Below, piece by piece: positions 36,418 through 44,616 of a stretch of DNA of 64,000 nucleotides. The notes under the pieces were generated by a model that saw nothing but the letters and a program-made list of their open reading frames with translations, ran no database searches and was not told the DNA's origin. The stretch is from the NCBI RefSeq assembly GCF_031846385.1, contig NZ_JAVRHV010000001.1:1116001-1180000 (forward strand). Direction: 5' to 3'. The stretch comes from Urechidicola vernalis (GTDB lineage Bacteria > Bacteroidota > Bacteroidia > Flavobacteriales > Flavobacteriaceae). Made by a program: the position numbers and the translations under genes. The first letter of the stretch is position 1. Every line of letters starts with the position of its first letter.

Positions 36418-36605
36418 AAAATTGCTATGAAAAAGATGTAGGTTTTTATTCCTACCATTTAAAAGTACAAATAAATTTTCAAGTGGCTTTTAACATTTTC
36501 ATCAAGTATTCGTTTTTCTTTTGCACAATTAACTCATTTTACTCAAATTCAACCCTTTAAATGCTATGAGAAATAATTTATAATTATTAATTCTCATTTT
36601 TTATT

Positions 36606-36755
36606 GTGCATCGTTTATTAGAAGTCGAAATTAACAACAGTAATGAGGTCATAACTTTTGCAAAAAAAAATTATAAGACCTACAAAAAACACCAAATTTC
36701 AAGGAAATTAATTCCAATGTCTTTCGAAGAATTCCTCAAAAATTATAATTTGTAA
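36606..36755 (+). CDS. Small ORF, unknown
   Basis: A GTG-started frame of 49 codons gives a basic, lysine-rich product ending SFEEFLKNYNL. Composition looks protein-like, but no family, promoter or signal is seen. It may be the tail of a lost gene rather than a functional one. Confidence 0.25.
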   Translation: MHRLLEVEINNSNEVITFAKKNYKTYKKHQISRKLIPMSFEEFLKNYNL

Positions 36756-36933
36756 TTGCCAATCTGTTTATTGAATTATAATCCTATAGTGCAGTCTTCT
36801 AAAATTAGCCAAGCAACATAGGCTTTGCTAATCACTGTTTCGTTTTTATTACCAAAAATAGATTTTAAACTTTTTTTATTATCAAATTTGGTTGCATACC
36901 AATATCAGTGATTCTTTCATGCGAGTTTAAAAA

Positions 36934-37638
36934 TTACCATTGCCCCAGTAAGACACGCAATCCAGTTCTTACCAGCGTTACACCACCATGAGTAGACCTA
37001 AACTCATCCCACCCTTTACCTCTTTCTTCTAAGGCTTGCTCTGATAGTAATTTATTGGCCCCACCAATTGCTGCTTTAAAATCCTTAAACCCATTAACCA
37101 CCCAACGATTTTCACCATAAGGCGACTGCCCTGCTGTGATATTTCCCATCATGGTAATCCTACCATCTGGATTGTGTTTAGAATTGAACACTTTATAAGC
37201 TGCATCAAAAGCGTCTCCATCTTCTACATGAAGTAGAATATATTTTTGTACTGGGTGACTCGTATCAACATCTCCATAACTAGCAATACTCGTTCCCATT
37301 GCAGAACTAAAACCTTCTTTGATGTGTTGGTTTACCTTGGTCAGAAAAAGATTCCAGGCGTCATTATTGCCTAAGGAGTACATATTCCCTATATCATCAA
37401 ACGAGCCAGAGAAAACGATAGAGTGAGTGAAATTATTTCCATTATCATTGAAATGGTTTTCATAAAAAGAAACGGTTACACCTTCCGTTTTATTGGTCGA
37501 ATAATAGTCATTCACCAATTTATACACGGTGGCTTCATTCTGCGGTTCCACACTAAAATTGTAGATTGTAAAATAAGATTCCTGCGCATTAATTGAAATG
37601 GCGGTTAACAGTAACAGGTAAAAAATAAATTTCCTCAT
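36934..37638 (-). CDS. Secreted protein of unknown function, possible duplicated alpha+beta barrel
   Basis: The 234-aa protein has a signal peptide (ISINAQ). The body seems to consist of two similar halves, each with a beta strand, a helix and a strand (ESYFTIYNFSVEPQNE and QKYILLHVEDGDAFDAAYKV), as in ferredoxin-like dimeric alpha/beta-barrel proteins. The end ERGKGWDEFRSTHGG resembles in layout the ends of the paralogs at 47.9-49.7 kb (FFKEFRKIFSGHGD), so a remote relation is possible but unproven. It is isolated, with a G-rich octamer repeat 85-130 bases upstream. Confidence 0.65.
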   Translation of the reverse strand: MRKFIFYLLLLTAISINAQESYFTIYNFSVEPQNEATVYKLVNDYYSTNKTEGVTVSFYENHFNDNGNNFTHSIVFSGSFDDIGNMYSLGNNDAWNLFLTKVNQHIKEGFSSAMGTSIASYGDVDTSHPVQKYILLHVEDGDAFDAAYKVFNSKHNPDGRITMMGNITAGQSPYGENRWVVNGFKDFKAAIGGANKLLSEQALEERGKGWDEFRSTHGGVTLVRTGLRVLLGQW

Positions 37639-37722
37639 AATAATTAAAATTTAGGTTAGTAAAAAAATATATTAAAAAATTAATATTCACTTTTAACCGG
37701 GGTTTAATCAACAGGGATTGCA

Positions 37723-37770
37723 GGGTTTTAGGGTTGTAGGGTTGTAGGGTTGTAGGGTTGTAGGGTTGTA
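37723..37770 (+). repeat. Octamer tandem repeat (GGGTTGTA)n
   Basis: Five perfect copies of GGGTTGTA (37731-37770) follow one variant copy (GGGTTTTA). With the G-runs just upstream there are eight runs of three or more G within 70 bases, each of the repeat runs separated by five bases, so the plus strand could form a G-quadruplex. Such repeats are prone to slippage. Confidence 0.95.
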
Positions 37771-37956
37771 GAGAAGACTATAAAAAAGAAATTCAAGTTC
37801 TTCAACTAACTTTTGAGGTATATTGAGACAACTAATATACATATAAAAAAATAATTACAAGCATCTAACTGATTTCAAATAGTTTAACATCTAAATTTCC
37901 AACTCATTACTTTCATATTAGCTTTTAAATTAATTTTTAAATACCGGATATAAAGC

Positions 37957-38003
37957 ATAAAAAAATCCTACTATTTCTAATAGGATTTACTTTGGTGGGC
38001 AAT
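37957..38003 (-). repeat. Remnant 2: terminator hairpin plus tRNA-Val 3' end
   Basis: On the plus strand an A-run, an AT-rich hairpin (AATCCTA / TAGGATT, 37964-37987) and then tactttggtgggcaat (to 38003). The last 10 bases equal the 3' end of tRNA-Val including the CC and discriminator base. The hairpin is nearly identical to remnant 1, and the bases after the core (taga) match remnant 4. Confidence 0.75.
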
Positions 38004-38067
38004 TAGAGATCATTCCATATTTCCTAGAAACCTCATTTTGAGAGAAGAAAAGTCTACTCGTTTTACT

Positions 38068-38847
38068 CTATTGTTGCACTCCATTTTTCCAAGTTTCTTC
38101 TCTGTCCAAGGAGCCATTTTCATTGTAAAAAATATGAGCGCCATCCATTTTACCATCTATAAACGTCGCCTTTCTCTTTAATTTTCCATTTATAAACCAT
38201 TCTCTAGTTAGTCCTTCTGGGTTAGAGTTTTTAAAATTTACATCCGTTTCTAATTGTCCATTTTCATACCACGATTTCATTGACCCCTCCATTATGCCAT
38301 CAATAAAATTGGACTCGCCTTGAGGCTGACCATTCTCATGCCAAGATTTCGTTAACCCATTTTCTTTACCATCTTTATAGTAAACTTCACTATTTAACTG
38401 CCCATTTTTATACCATACTTTTGTTAATCCATTTTCTTTATCATCTATAAAGTTAGATTTACCATGTAATTGTCCATCATTATACCAGCCTCGCGTAAGC
38501 CCTTCTCTTTTGCCATCTTTAATGTAGGATTCGCTTTCCAACTGCCCATTTTCATGCCACACCTTTGATATTCCATATTCAACACCATCTTTAAAACTTC
38601 TTTCCTCTCTTACCTGTCCATTTTCAAACCACATTTTCCTAACCCCATTTAATTTACCATTAGCATAATTACCAAATGACCTTTTATCACCATTGTCAAA
38701 ATACTCAATAATTTCACCTGTCACTATAGTAGAATCACTTTTTAAATAGACTATAGACTCTGTTTCTTCAATATTATATACATTTTTAGCTGGCCCTAAA
38801 CAAACCAAAGGCACTAAAAAAATAATTATTGTAAATAACTGTTTCAT
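38068..38847 (-). CDS. MORN-repeat (YwqK-like) secreted protein
   Basis: The 259-aa protein has an N-terminal hydrophobic signal (IIIFLVPLVCLGP) and about eight tandem repeats of about 23 residues with the pattern G-x-x-K-x-W(Y/F)-x-NGQL-x-(G/S)E-x-x-(F/Y)-x-DGK (for example LTKVWYKNGQLNSEVYYKDG). This is the MORN_2 family, often labelled as YwqK-type antitoxin-like, though no toxin partner is visible and the signal peptide suggests an envelope location. It follows a gene encoding a related short protein by 4 bases, so the two form an operon. Confidence 0.83.
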   Translation of the reverse strand: MKQLFTIIIFLVPLVCLGPAKNVYNIEETESIVYLKSDSTIVTGEIIEYFDNGDKRSFGNYANGKLNGVRKMWFENGQVREERSFKDGVEYGISKVWHENGQLESESYIKDGKREGLTRGWYNDGQLHGKSNFIDDKENGLTKVWYKNGQLNSEVYYKDGKENGLTKSWHENGQPQGESNFIDGIMEGSMKSWYENGQLETDVNFKNSNPEGLTREWFINGKLKRKATFIDGKMDGAHIFYNENGSLDREETWKNGVQQ

Positions 38848-38851
38848 AGTT

Positions 38852-39220
38852 TTATTTATTTTCTACTACCGACTTCAATATTTCCGTTAAAATTTTCCCC
38901 TTTCCATTTGACTTATCTTCACCTGGTTCTGGGTTTTTAAAATTAACATCTATCCATCCCAATTCATCAGGCATCCCATCAACAACTAAAATTACTCTTT
39001 TTAATTTTCCTTTTCTATTATATTTAACCACTCTACCTGTCATTAGAGTCGTATCTTTCTTTAGATATACTAATTCATCTATTTGAAGTATCTTCTTTAC
39101 ATCAACATCATACTCACTAACAAAATTTTGGTCTAAACTCCTAAACTTATTGTTAGTACTATTTTGCCCAAAAAAACTTAAACAGTAAAACATTATTACA
39201 AATGAGAATACCTTTTTCAT
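38852..39220 (-). CDS. Short secreted protein related to the N-terminus of the MORN-repeat protein
   Basis: The frame extends to a TTG at 39256, but the ATG at 39220 directly begins a signal peptide (KKVFSFVIMFYCLSFFGQ), giving 122 aa. The segment LVYLKKDTTLMTGRVVKYNR aligns with VYLKSDSTIVTGEIIEYFDN of the next gene, so the two share an N-terminal module. Here only one repeat-like unit remains before a divergent tail. It may be a truncated paralog or a partner protein. Function is unknown. Confidence 0.65.
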   Translation of the reverse strand: MKKVFSFVIMFYCLSFFGQNSTNNKFRSLDQNFVSEYDVDVKKILQIDELVYLKKDTTLMTGRVVKYNRKGKLKRVILVVDGMPDELGWIDVNFKNPEPGEDKSNGKGKILTEILKSVVENK

Positions 39221-39324
39221 CTTTAAAATTAAAACACTAAGGTAATAAAAATACAAGATATCTCCTTAAAAGCTTAAGTATGAGTCGATTTAACAACAAA
39301 ACTGATGAAGTGAGAATGTTTTTT

Positions 39325-39365
39325 GCATAAAAAAAGCCTCCATTTCTGGAAGCTTTTAGGTGTAA
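39325..39365 (-). repeat. Remnant 3: copy of the tRNA-Val terminator
   Basis: Bases 39325-39357 are identical over 33 positions to 47701-47733, the terminator region just downstream of tRNA-Val. After it, aggtg follows, as at the tRNA but with about six bases missing, and then the similarity stops. Confidence 0.7.
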
Positions 39366-39479
39366 TCTAAGATTAAGTTATTGTATTCTTAAAGATTATA
39401 CCTTTTTACTGTCAAATCGAAGTAGTTATAATACTTTATGCGTTAAGAAATAAGCCATTTATAGGGATTCCATTGCTAT

Positions 39480-39511
39480 TTGTATATTTTATTAAATTAG
39501 TGTTATGTTTG
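39480..39511 (+). promoter_or_regulatory. Promoter for the small secreted protein at 39664
   Basis: TTG (39480-39482), 21 bases, then TATGTTTG (39504-39511), an exact TAnnTTTG. It predicts a leader RNA of about 145 bases, unusually long here. Confidence 0.55.
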
Positions 39512-39522
39512 TTTATACATTT

Positions 39523-39621
39523 GGACTAGTTGTGATACTTTTTTTAGTCCCCAATTCAGACTTTTAATTTCATACATAATACCCCCACAACAAATTGTTG
39601 TGCCGTTATTTTTTAACGGGG
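39523..39621 (+). promoter_or_regulatory. Structured leader with three hairpins
   Basis: Within the predicted leader are GGACTA / TAGTCC (39523-39528, 39545-39550), CACAAC / GTTGTG (39586-39591, 39597-39602) and CCGTTA / TAACGG (39603-39608, 39614-39619), the last two directly adjacent. None matches a riboswitch class that I recognise. Confidence 0.4.
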
Positions 39622-39663
39622 CAAATGGAATGAATTTTATTTAATAACCAAATTTTATATACA

Positions 39664-39960
39664 ATGAAAAAAACAGTGAAATTTTTAAGTGGTACAGCAT
39701 TAGCAGTATCTATTGCATTTGTTGGGTTTAGTTCTTTTACAACTCCAGCACCAGAAGAAGGGAATGATTGTGGATGTCCTCCAGAATGGATAGTTGCTGA
39801 TTTCGTAGAAGAAGGATGGCGTTTAGACAACCCTAATATTTTAAAAAGAGATAAGAATGGAGACGGTGTGCTTTGCTTAAAGTATATAGATGGTGAAGGA
39901 AATACTGAAAGTGGTAAGCCAGGAAAAGTATGGAAAGACAACAACCAACCTTGTAAATAA
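39664..39960 (+). CDS. Small secreted protein with Excalibur/EF-hand-like calcium loop
   Basis: The 98-aa product has a signal peptide (GTALAVSIAFVGFSSF) and a short mature part of about 70 residues with four cysteines. It contains an acidic loop DKNGDGVLCLKYIDGEGN, which resembles the DxDxDGxxCE calcium-binding loop of Excalibur domains. Two cysteines (DCGCPPEW) lie near the mature N-terminus and one near the end (QPCK). It is the only plus-strand gene between the terminator remnants at 39.33 and 40.04 kb. A strong terminator follows. The domain call is by motif only. Confidence 0.7.
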   Translation: MKKTVKFLSGTALAVSIAFVGFSSFTTPAPEEGNDCGCPPEWIVADFVEEGWRLDNPNILKRDKNGDGVLCLKYIDGEGNTESGKPGKVWKDNNQPCK

Positions 39961-39994
39961 TAATCTTAAAGGAATCTATAGATTTTCTTTGAAA

Positions 39995-40034
39995 AAAATA
40001 AAACCAATCATAGCAATATGGTTGGTTTTATTTT
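39995..40034 (+). terminator. Terminator after the small secreted protein
   Basis: A perfect 13-bp stem (AAAATAAAACCAA, 39995-40007, with its complement at 40022-40034) and a 14-base loop. The arm ends in T-rich sequence. It could act in both directions because an A-run precedes it. Confidence 0.75.
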
Positions 40035-40035
40035 A

Positions 40036-40082
40036 CAAAAAAAAGCCTCCATTTCTGGAAGCTTTTAACTTTGGTGGGCAAT
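40036..40082 (-). repeat. Remnant 4: tRNA-Val terminator and 3' end; left boundary of the Mo-hydroxylase island
   Basis: The hairpin (gcctcc...ggaagc) is the same as at the tRNA, with 29 identical bases including the A-run, followed by aactttggtgggcaat. The 10-base core 40073-40082 equals the tRNA end at 47741-47750. The stop codon of the MobA-like gene (40082-40084) begins within the last base of this core. Confidence 0.8.
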
Positions 40083-40675
40083 TAGATTTTATCAAAAAAT
40101 TTATTGTATTCCTCTTGAGTATCAATATCTATTAGTTCATCACCCCCGAAAACTAGTTTGATTTTATTTGCTTGCTCTCTTATTAACTGTTTAGCACCAA
40201 AATCACCTTTCAACTTTATCAATTCATTAAAATAAACGCTGGGAAATAACACTGGAGGACCTTGAATATTATCTTTAGAACTTGATACAATTATATGTTT
40301 TCCCGTTACATTAAATGAATCAATCATTTTCATCAAAAAAGACTTAGTTAGTAAAGGCTGATCAACTAAAGCTACACAAACACCATCAAAAGTTGGAGTT
40401 TTTTTTAACATCTCTACCAAACCAAAAGAAATTGATGACCCCATCCCATCTTTCCAATTTCTATTTGTGAATATTGTGATTGGTTTCATTTTTATGTGTT
40501 CTTGTATTTCGTTTGAATATGCTCCAAGAACAACAGTAACAGGAAAGTTTAATGCTAATAATATATTTATTTGATGTTCAATTAAAGTAGTATTTCTCCA
40601 AGGCAGTAATTGTTTTGGCCTCCCCATTCTGCTAGACGATCCTGCTGCTAAAAGTAAAATTTTTACATTACTCAT
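40082..40675 (-). CDS. MobA-like nucleotidyltransferase (probable molybdenum cofactor cytidylyltransferase)
   Basis: The 197-aa protein begins with the NTP-transferase signature LLAAGSSSRMGRPKQLLPWR and has VTVVLGAYSNEIQEHI, GMGSSISFGL and VCVALVDQPLL (the metal-binding region). Such MocA/MobA-like proteins add CMP (or GMP) to molybdopterin. In xanthine-dehydrogenase-type loci the cytidine form is expected. It overlaps xdhC by 8 bases and closes the hydroxylase operon. Its stop codon overlaps the island attachment core, so the gene ends exactly at the recombination boundary. Confidence 0.88.
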   Translation of the reverse strand: MSNVKILLLAAGSSSRMGRPKQLLPWRNTTLIEHQINILLALNFPVTVVLGAYSNEIQEHIKMKPITIFTNRNWKDGMGSSISFGLVEMLKKTPTFDGVCVALVDQPLLTKSFLMKMIDSFNVTGKHIIVSSSKDNIQGPPVLFPSVYFNELIKLKGDFGAKQLIREQANKIKLVFGGDELIDIDTQEEYNKFFDKI

Positions 40676-41684
40676 GGATATGTCCTTTCTTATCTTTTAA
40701 AAATATTGGCTGCTTATTTCTAATGACTGATAAAATCTCGGCTAAAATAGACAACGCAATTTCAGAAGCACTTTCTGCTCCAATATCAACCCCCATTGGT
40801 CCATAAATATTCTCAAAAAATTCTGGCTCGACATCGGGTAAATACTCTACTAATTTTGAAAAAATTCGTTCCCTACGATGTGAAGGCCCTAATAATCCCA
40901 TGTAACATGGATTAACATCTTTTAGTGCCATGAGGTATTGAATATCTTTGTTAAAGCTATGAGTCATCAATACGACCGCAGTTTCATTATCAAACTTACT
41001 TGTATCAATATTTTCATAAATGGGTGTATTCAAACTTATGGCCCCCTTAAAATACTCCAATGATTTGGCCTCATCTGGAGGAGCAATAATATGTACTTGC
41101 CAACCAATTTGGGTCGCCATTTTACATAATTGGACTGCGTCGTGCTCCGCACCAAAAATATATAGTTGAAAAATTGGTGAAAAGGATTGAGAAAAACAAT
41201 CAAATTCATCCTTATTACTAACCTCAACACATTGAGTTAAAGAATAGGACCTATCATTTATAATTAGTTGAGAACCTAAACCAATAAGAGTATCACCTTC
41301 CATTTTAAAATACGACTCGCAATTAAAAGTTGTACGTGAATTGAGGACCTCTTCAAATGCATATATAAATTCATTCGATAGTGACAATGGCTCTAGAAGT
41401 ATATACAAAATACCTTCGCAACCCAATCGAAACCGCCCATCGTAACTCATTAATTTTGATTCATGAGTTTCAAAAACACTTTTGGCCTGAAATAATACTT
41501 CTTTTTCCACACAACCTCCACTTACTGCACCAACCCAATTTCCTTTTTCGCTTAATAGCATTCGAACTCCTGGCCTTCGATAAGAAGATCCTTTTAATGA
41601 AACTACTGTTGCCAAAACAACATTAACACCTTGCTGTTTCCAAATTATTCCTGCATTTATAAGTTCTTTAAACTCATGTGTCAT
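40668..41684 (-). CDS. XdhC/CoxI-family molybdenum hydroxylase maturation factor
   Basis: The 338-aa protein has the N-terminal XdhC_CoxI domain (VVLATVVSLKGSSYRRPGVR, WVGAVSGGCVEKEVLFQA) and a C-terminal Rossmann-like XdhC_C domain (LYIFGAEHDAVQLCKMATQ, VVLMTHSFNKDIQYL, YMGLLGPSHRRERIFS, IYGPMGVDIGAESASEIAL). XdhC proteins bind the molybdenum cofactor, promote its sulfuration and insert it into the hydroxylase. It lies between the Mo subunit gene (109 bases upstream) and the MobA-like gene (overlapping), forming a cofactor maturation pair. Confidence 0.93.
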   Translation of the reverse strand: MTHEFKELINAGIIWKQQGVNVVLATVVSLKGSSYRRPGVRMLLSEKGNWVGAVSGGCVEKEVLFQAKSVFETHESKLMSYDGRFRLGCEGILYILLEPLSLSNEFIYAFEEVLNSRTTFNCESYFKMEGDTLIGLGSQLIINDRSYSLTQCVEVSNKDEFDCFSQSFSPIFQLYIFGAEHDAVQLCKMATQIGWQVHIIAPPDEAKSLEYFKGAISLNTPIYENIDTSKFDNETAVVLMTHSFNKDIQYLMALKDVNPCYMGLLGPSHRRERIFSKLVEYLPDVEPEFFENIYGPMGVDIGAESASEIALSILAEILSVIRNKQPIFLKDKKGHIHE

Positions 41685-41793
41685 AATTTAATTTGTAATC
41701 GAATTGATAAATGAAGTTTGGGAGTATACATTGGAAAATTTTAAACCAAAAACTCATTTTTGTCATTTAAAGCTAATCTCTATAGATAACTTA

Positions 41794-44049
41794 TCAACCT
41801 TTAATCTCTCTGTTTTTTAAAAAAGGTTGTTCGTAATATCTTTCCCCATTCGCTTTATACATTGCGTTGGCCAACGCTCCAAAAATAGGTGGAAATGGAG
41901 GCTCTCCCATTCCTGTTGGATTTATTTCGTTCTTCACAAAATGAACATCAATTTCTTTAGGTGCTTCACTCATTCTTATCATCCTATAGTCATGAAAGTT
42001 ATTTTTCTCTGGAGTCCCGTTTTTAAAAGTCATTTCTCCAAACATTGCATTTCCAATTCCATCAATTATTGCACCTTCTGCCATATTTTTTGCCGCATCA
42101 GGATTTACAACTATACCACAATCTATAGCACAACTAACCTTTTGAACCACAGGATTGCCATTTTCTATTTCAACATCTAAAACATGTGCCGCGTAGGTAC
42201 TATGGCAGAAATAGGCAGATACACCTCGTTTTAAATTAGAATTATCTTCATTCCAATTAGATTTTTCTCTCACTAAATCAAGTACTCCTGCATAACGCTT
42301 CGCATCGTAATCATTTCTTTTACCAACTGGGTTTTCTTCCGCCTTTTTTAACAAATCTAACCGGAATTGTATTGGATCTTTTCCTAATTCTTCAGCGACT
42401 TCATCTAAAAAGGATTGCTCTGCTCCTGCCATAAAGTTAGAACGTGGAGCCCTAAATGCCCCAATAGAAATATTAGAATTTATTGACCAGTCTTCTGCAA
42501 GGTAATTATCAATTGCACCAGCAGGAAAACGGTTTGCAAACAATGGACTTTCTGGAATGCCCCCTGCTTTTACATGAAATGCGATTAATTCATTCTTGTC
42601 GTTTATAGCAGCTCTATAAGTTGCCTGATACATTGGTCTGTATATACCATTGGTCATATCATCTTCTCTAGAATAAATCAATTTTATTGGTTCATTTACT
42701 TTTTTGGAAATCAAAGCAGCCTCCACTACATAACTAGCATAGGCTTTACGACCAAACCCACCTCCCATACGAGTTATATCCATATGTATGTTCTCCTCTG
42801 GTATTTCAAGACTTGCGGCCAAAGTGGGTATAATAAATGCAGGTATTTGAAGCGGAGTAGCAAGATGTACATTATCTCCTTTAAAATGTGCAAATGAATT
42901 AATTGGCTCCATACAATTATGAGCTAAAAAAGGAGCTGAGTAACTTCTTTCAATAATTTTAGATGCACTTTTGAAATTCGCCTCAGGATTACCATCTTTT
43001 CTAACAATTCTACCTGGTTTTGAAGCCAGTAAATCTATTTGTAATTTATGCTCTGTGGTAGATTCTAGCCCTGATGGAACTGTTTTAGAACTTGTATTTC
43101 CTCTAAATCCTTTTGTGATTTCTGAATAAGTATCAAATTGTTTCCATTCAACTTTTAACTTATTTTTTGCCTGCATAACCTCCCATGTAGAATTACCTAC
43201 AATTGCCACAACTTCAGGAAATGCATTGGTATCAAATCCACCTTTTTCAAAACCATCCTTATAACTTTTTATGGATACAACATCTTTGATTCCAGGCATC
43301 TTTTTCACTTCTGAAGCATCGAAAGATTTCAAAGTCATTCCAAATGCTGGTGGATGTTCAATCATAGCAATCTTCATTCCTTCTTTCTTATAATCCAAAC
43401 CAAACATAGGTTGCCCTGTTACTATTTTAGGACCATCTACATTCTTTTGAGAGGTACCAATTAAATTAAATTCATTTACATCTTTTAAAACTACCTCCTC
43501 AGGCACTGGCATTTGAGCAGCGATTGATGCCATCTCGCCATACTCTGCAGACAATCCTGTAGATTCATGATAAAGTATTCCTTTTTCAGTCGTAATTTCT
43601 TGAATTGACACATTCCAAGTTTGAGCTGCCGCAGCCATCAACATTTGTCTAGCCGAAGCACCTACCATTCTTAATGGTTCCCACCTAGACATTATTCCTC
43701 TACTACCCCCTGTAAATTGCATCCCAAAATTACTCGGATGATATGGTGCTTGTTCTACAAGAACTTTCTTCCAATCTAAATCAAGTTCTTCTGCTATTAA
43801 CATTGGCATGGAAGTACGAACATTTTGACCAAACTCTGGATTAGGGCTAATTATTGTAGCCACACCATTCTCGCCAATTTTTAAATACGAATTAATTTCA
43901 AACCATTCTTTAGGCATCTCCATTACTTCCTTAATTGGTTTAGTTTGGCACCCTGTTAGCCAGCTAAAACCAAGCATCATTCCTCCACCTGCCACTGCAG
44001 TTGTCTTTAAAAAAGACCGTCTTCCATATTGTGTTTTTAATAGTGTCAT
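41794..44049 (-). CDS. Molybdopterin-binding subunit of a Tat-exported xanthine-dehydrogenase-family hydroxylase (IorB-like)
   Basis: The 751-aa protein starts with a twin-arginine signal (GRRSFLKTTAVAGGGMMLGF), so it is exported folded. It has the aldehyde-oxidase/xanthine-dehydrogenase Mo-binding domains: LAHNCMEPINSFAHF, ITRMGGGFGRKAYASYV, ISIGAFRAPRSNFMAGAEQS and the putative catalytic glutamate in NPTGMGEPPFPPIFGA. The order of segments and the partner ferredoxin match isoquinoline 1-oxidoreductase and periplasmic aldehyde oxidoreductases. It hydroxylates aldehydes or N-heterocycles, but the substrate cannot be told. There is no FAD subunit gene nearby, so electrons probably pass to a cytochrome or another acceptor. 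Confidence 0.92.
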   Translation of the reverse strand: MTLLKTQYGRRSFLKTTAVAGGGMMLGFSWLTGCQTKPIKEVMEMPKEWFEINSYLKIGENGVATIISPNPEFGQNVRTSMPMLIAEELDLDWKKVLVEQAPYHPSNFGMQFTGGSRGIMSRWEPLRMVGASARQMLMAAAAQTWNVSIQEITTEKGILYHESTGLSAEYGEMASIAAQMPVPEEVVLKDVNEFNLIGTSQKNVDGPKIVTGQPMFGLDYKKEGMKIAMIEHPPAFGMTLKSFDASEVKKMPGIKDVVSIKSYKDGFEKGGFDTNAFPEVVAIVGNSTWEVMQAKNKLKVEWKQFDTYSEITKGFRGNTSSKTVPSGLESTTEHKLQIDLLASKPGRIVRKDGNPEANFKSASKIIERSYSAPFLAHNCMEPINSFAHFKGDNVHLATPLQIPAFIIPTLAASLEIPEENIHMDITRMGGGFGRKAYASYVVEAALISKKVNEPIKLIYSREDDMTNGIYRPMYQATYRAAINDKNELIAFHVKAGGIPESPLFANRFPAGAIDNYLAEDWSINSNISIGAFRAPRSNFMAGAEQSFLDEVAEELGKDPIQFRLDLLKKAEENPVGKRNDYDAKRYAGVLDLVREKSNWNEDNSNLKRGVSAYFCHSTYAAHVLDVEIENGNPVVQKVSCAIDCGIVVNPDAAKNMAEGAIIDGIGNAMFGEMTFKNGTPEKNNFHDYRMIRMSEAPKEIDVHFVKNEINPTGMGEPPFPPIFGALANAMYKANGERYYEQPFLKNREIKG

Positions 44050-44097
44050 TGTACTAACTTTTGAAATTAAAAATGATTTTAGACTTAATTTAAGCCC

Positions 44098-44556
44098 TTA
44101 AGAATTTTCAGCAGCGGTTTTAATTGCTGATTTGATTCTAGTATAAGTTCCACATCTGCAAATATTACCGTTCATTGCACCTTCAATTTCCTCATCATTT
44201 GGATTCGGATTTTCTTTTAAAAATGCACTGGCATTCATTATTTGACCAGTCTGACAATAACCGCACTGAGCCACATCATGTTCTAACCAAGCTTTTTGAA
44301 CGGGATGATTTCCATCCTCTGACAATCCTTCAATAGTTACTACGCTCTGATCTCCAATAGATGATATTGGAACTATACAAGATCTAATAGCCTTATTATT
44401 TAAATGAACTGTACACGCACCACATTGCGCTATTCCACATCCGTATTTAGTTCCTACCAATCCTAAATGATCTCTTAACACCCATAAAAGAGGCGTAGAA
44501 TTATCAACATCTATTTGATGCTTTTTTCCATTAATTTTTAAGTTGAATATTGCCAT
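44098..44556 (-). CDS. (2Fe-2S)-binding subunit of the molybdenum hydroxylase (IorA-like)
   Basis: The 152-aa protein has a plant-type [2Fe-2S] domain (GTKYGCGIAQCGACTVHL, with IRSC) and an alpha-helical second [2Fe-2S] domain (CGYCQTGQIMNASA, GNICRCGTYTRI). This is the small subunit pattern of the xanthine dehydrogenase family. It has no signal peptide and is probably carried through the Tat pathway with the Mo subunit. It lies 48 bases upstream of the Mo subunit gene and passes electrons from the Mo site to an external acceptor. Confidence 0.95.
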   Translation of the reverse strand: MAIFNLKINGKKHQIDVDNSTPLLWVLRDHLGLVGTKYGCGIAQCGACTVHLNNKAIRSCIVPISSIGDQSVVTIEGLSEDGNHPVQKAWLEHDVAQCGYCQTGQIMNASAFLKENPNPNDEEIEGAMNGNICRCGTYTRIKSAIKTAAENS

Positions 44557-44616
44557 AATTGATTCTTTTAATCATAATTCATAAAATTAAATAACATCTT
44601 TAATCATTCATAGAAT

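Larger units (their letters stand above)
36212..36933. other. Gene-poor stretch with a terminator, one small ORF and a coding relic
   Basis: No full-length gene is present. It holds a minus-strand terminator-like hairpin (36389-36417), a 49-codon plus-strand frame from GTG 36606 to 36755 (residues include TFAKKNYKTYKKHQISRK), and on the minus strand near 36870-36785 a protein-like run (SIFGNKNETVISKAYVAWL) without a start. These look like leftovers of inserted DNA. Confidence 0.5.

Noticed and set aside
37723..37770. Possible CRISPR array
   Set aside because: The repeat unit is 8 bases with no spacers and no cas genes nearby, so it is a simple tandem repeat.
38068..39220. Toxin-antitoxin system
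   Set aside because: MORN_2 proteins are sometimes labelled antitoxins, but both products have signal peptides and no toxin-like partner is present.
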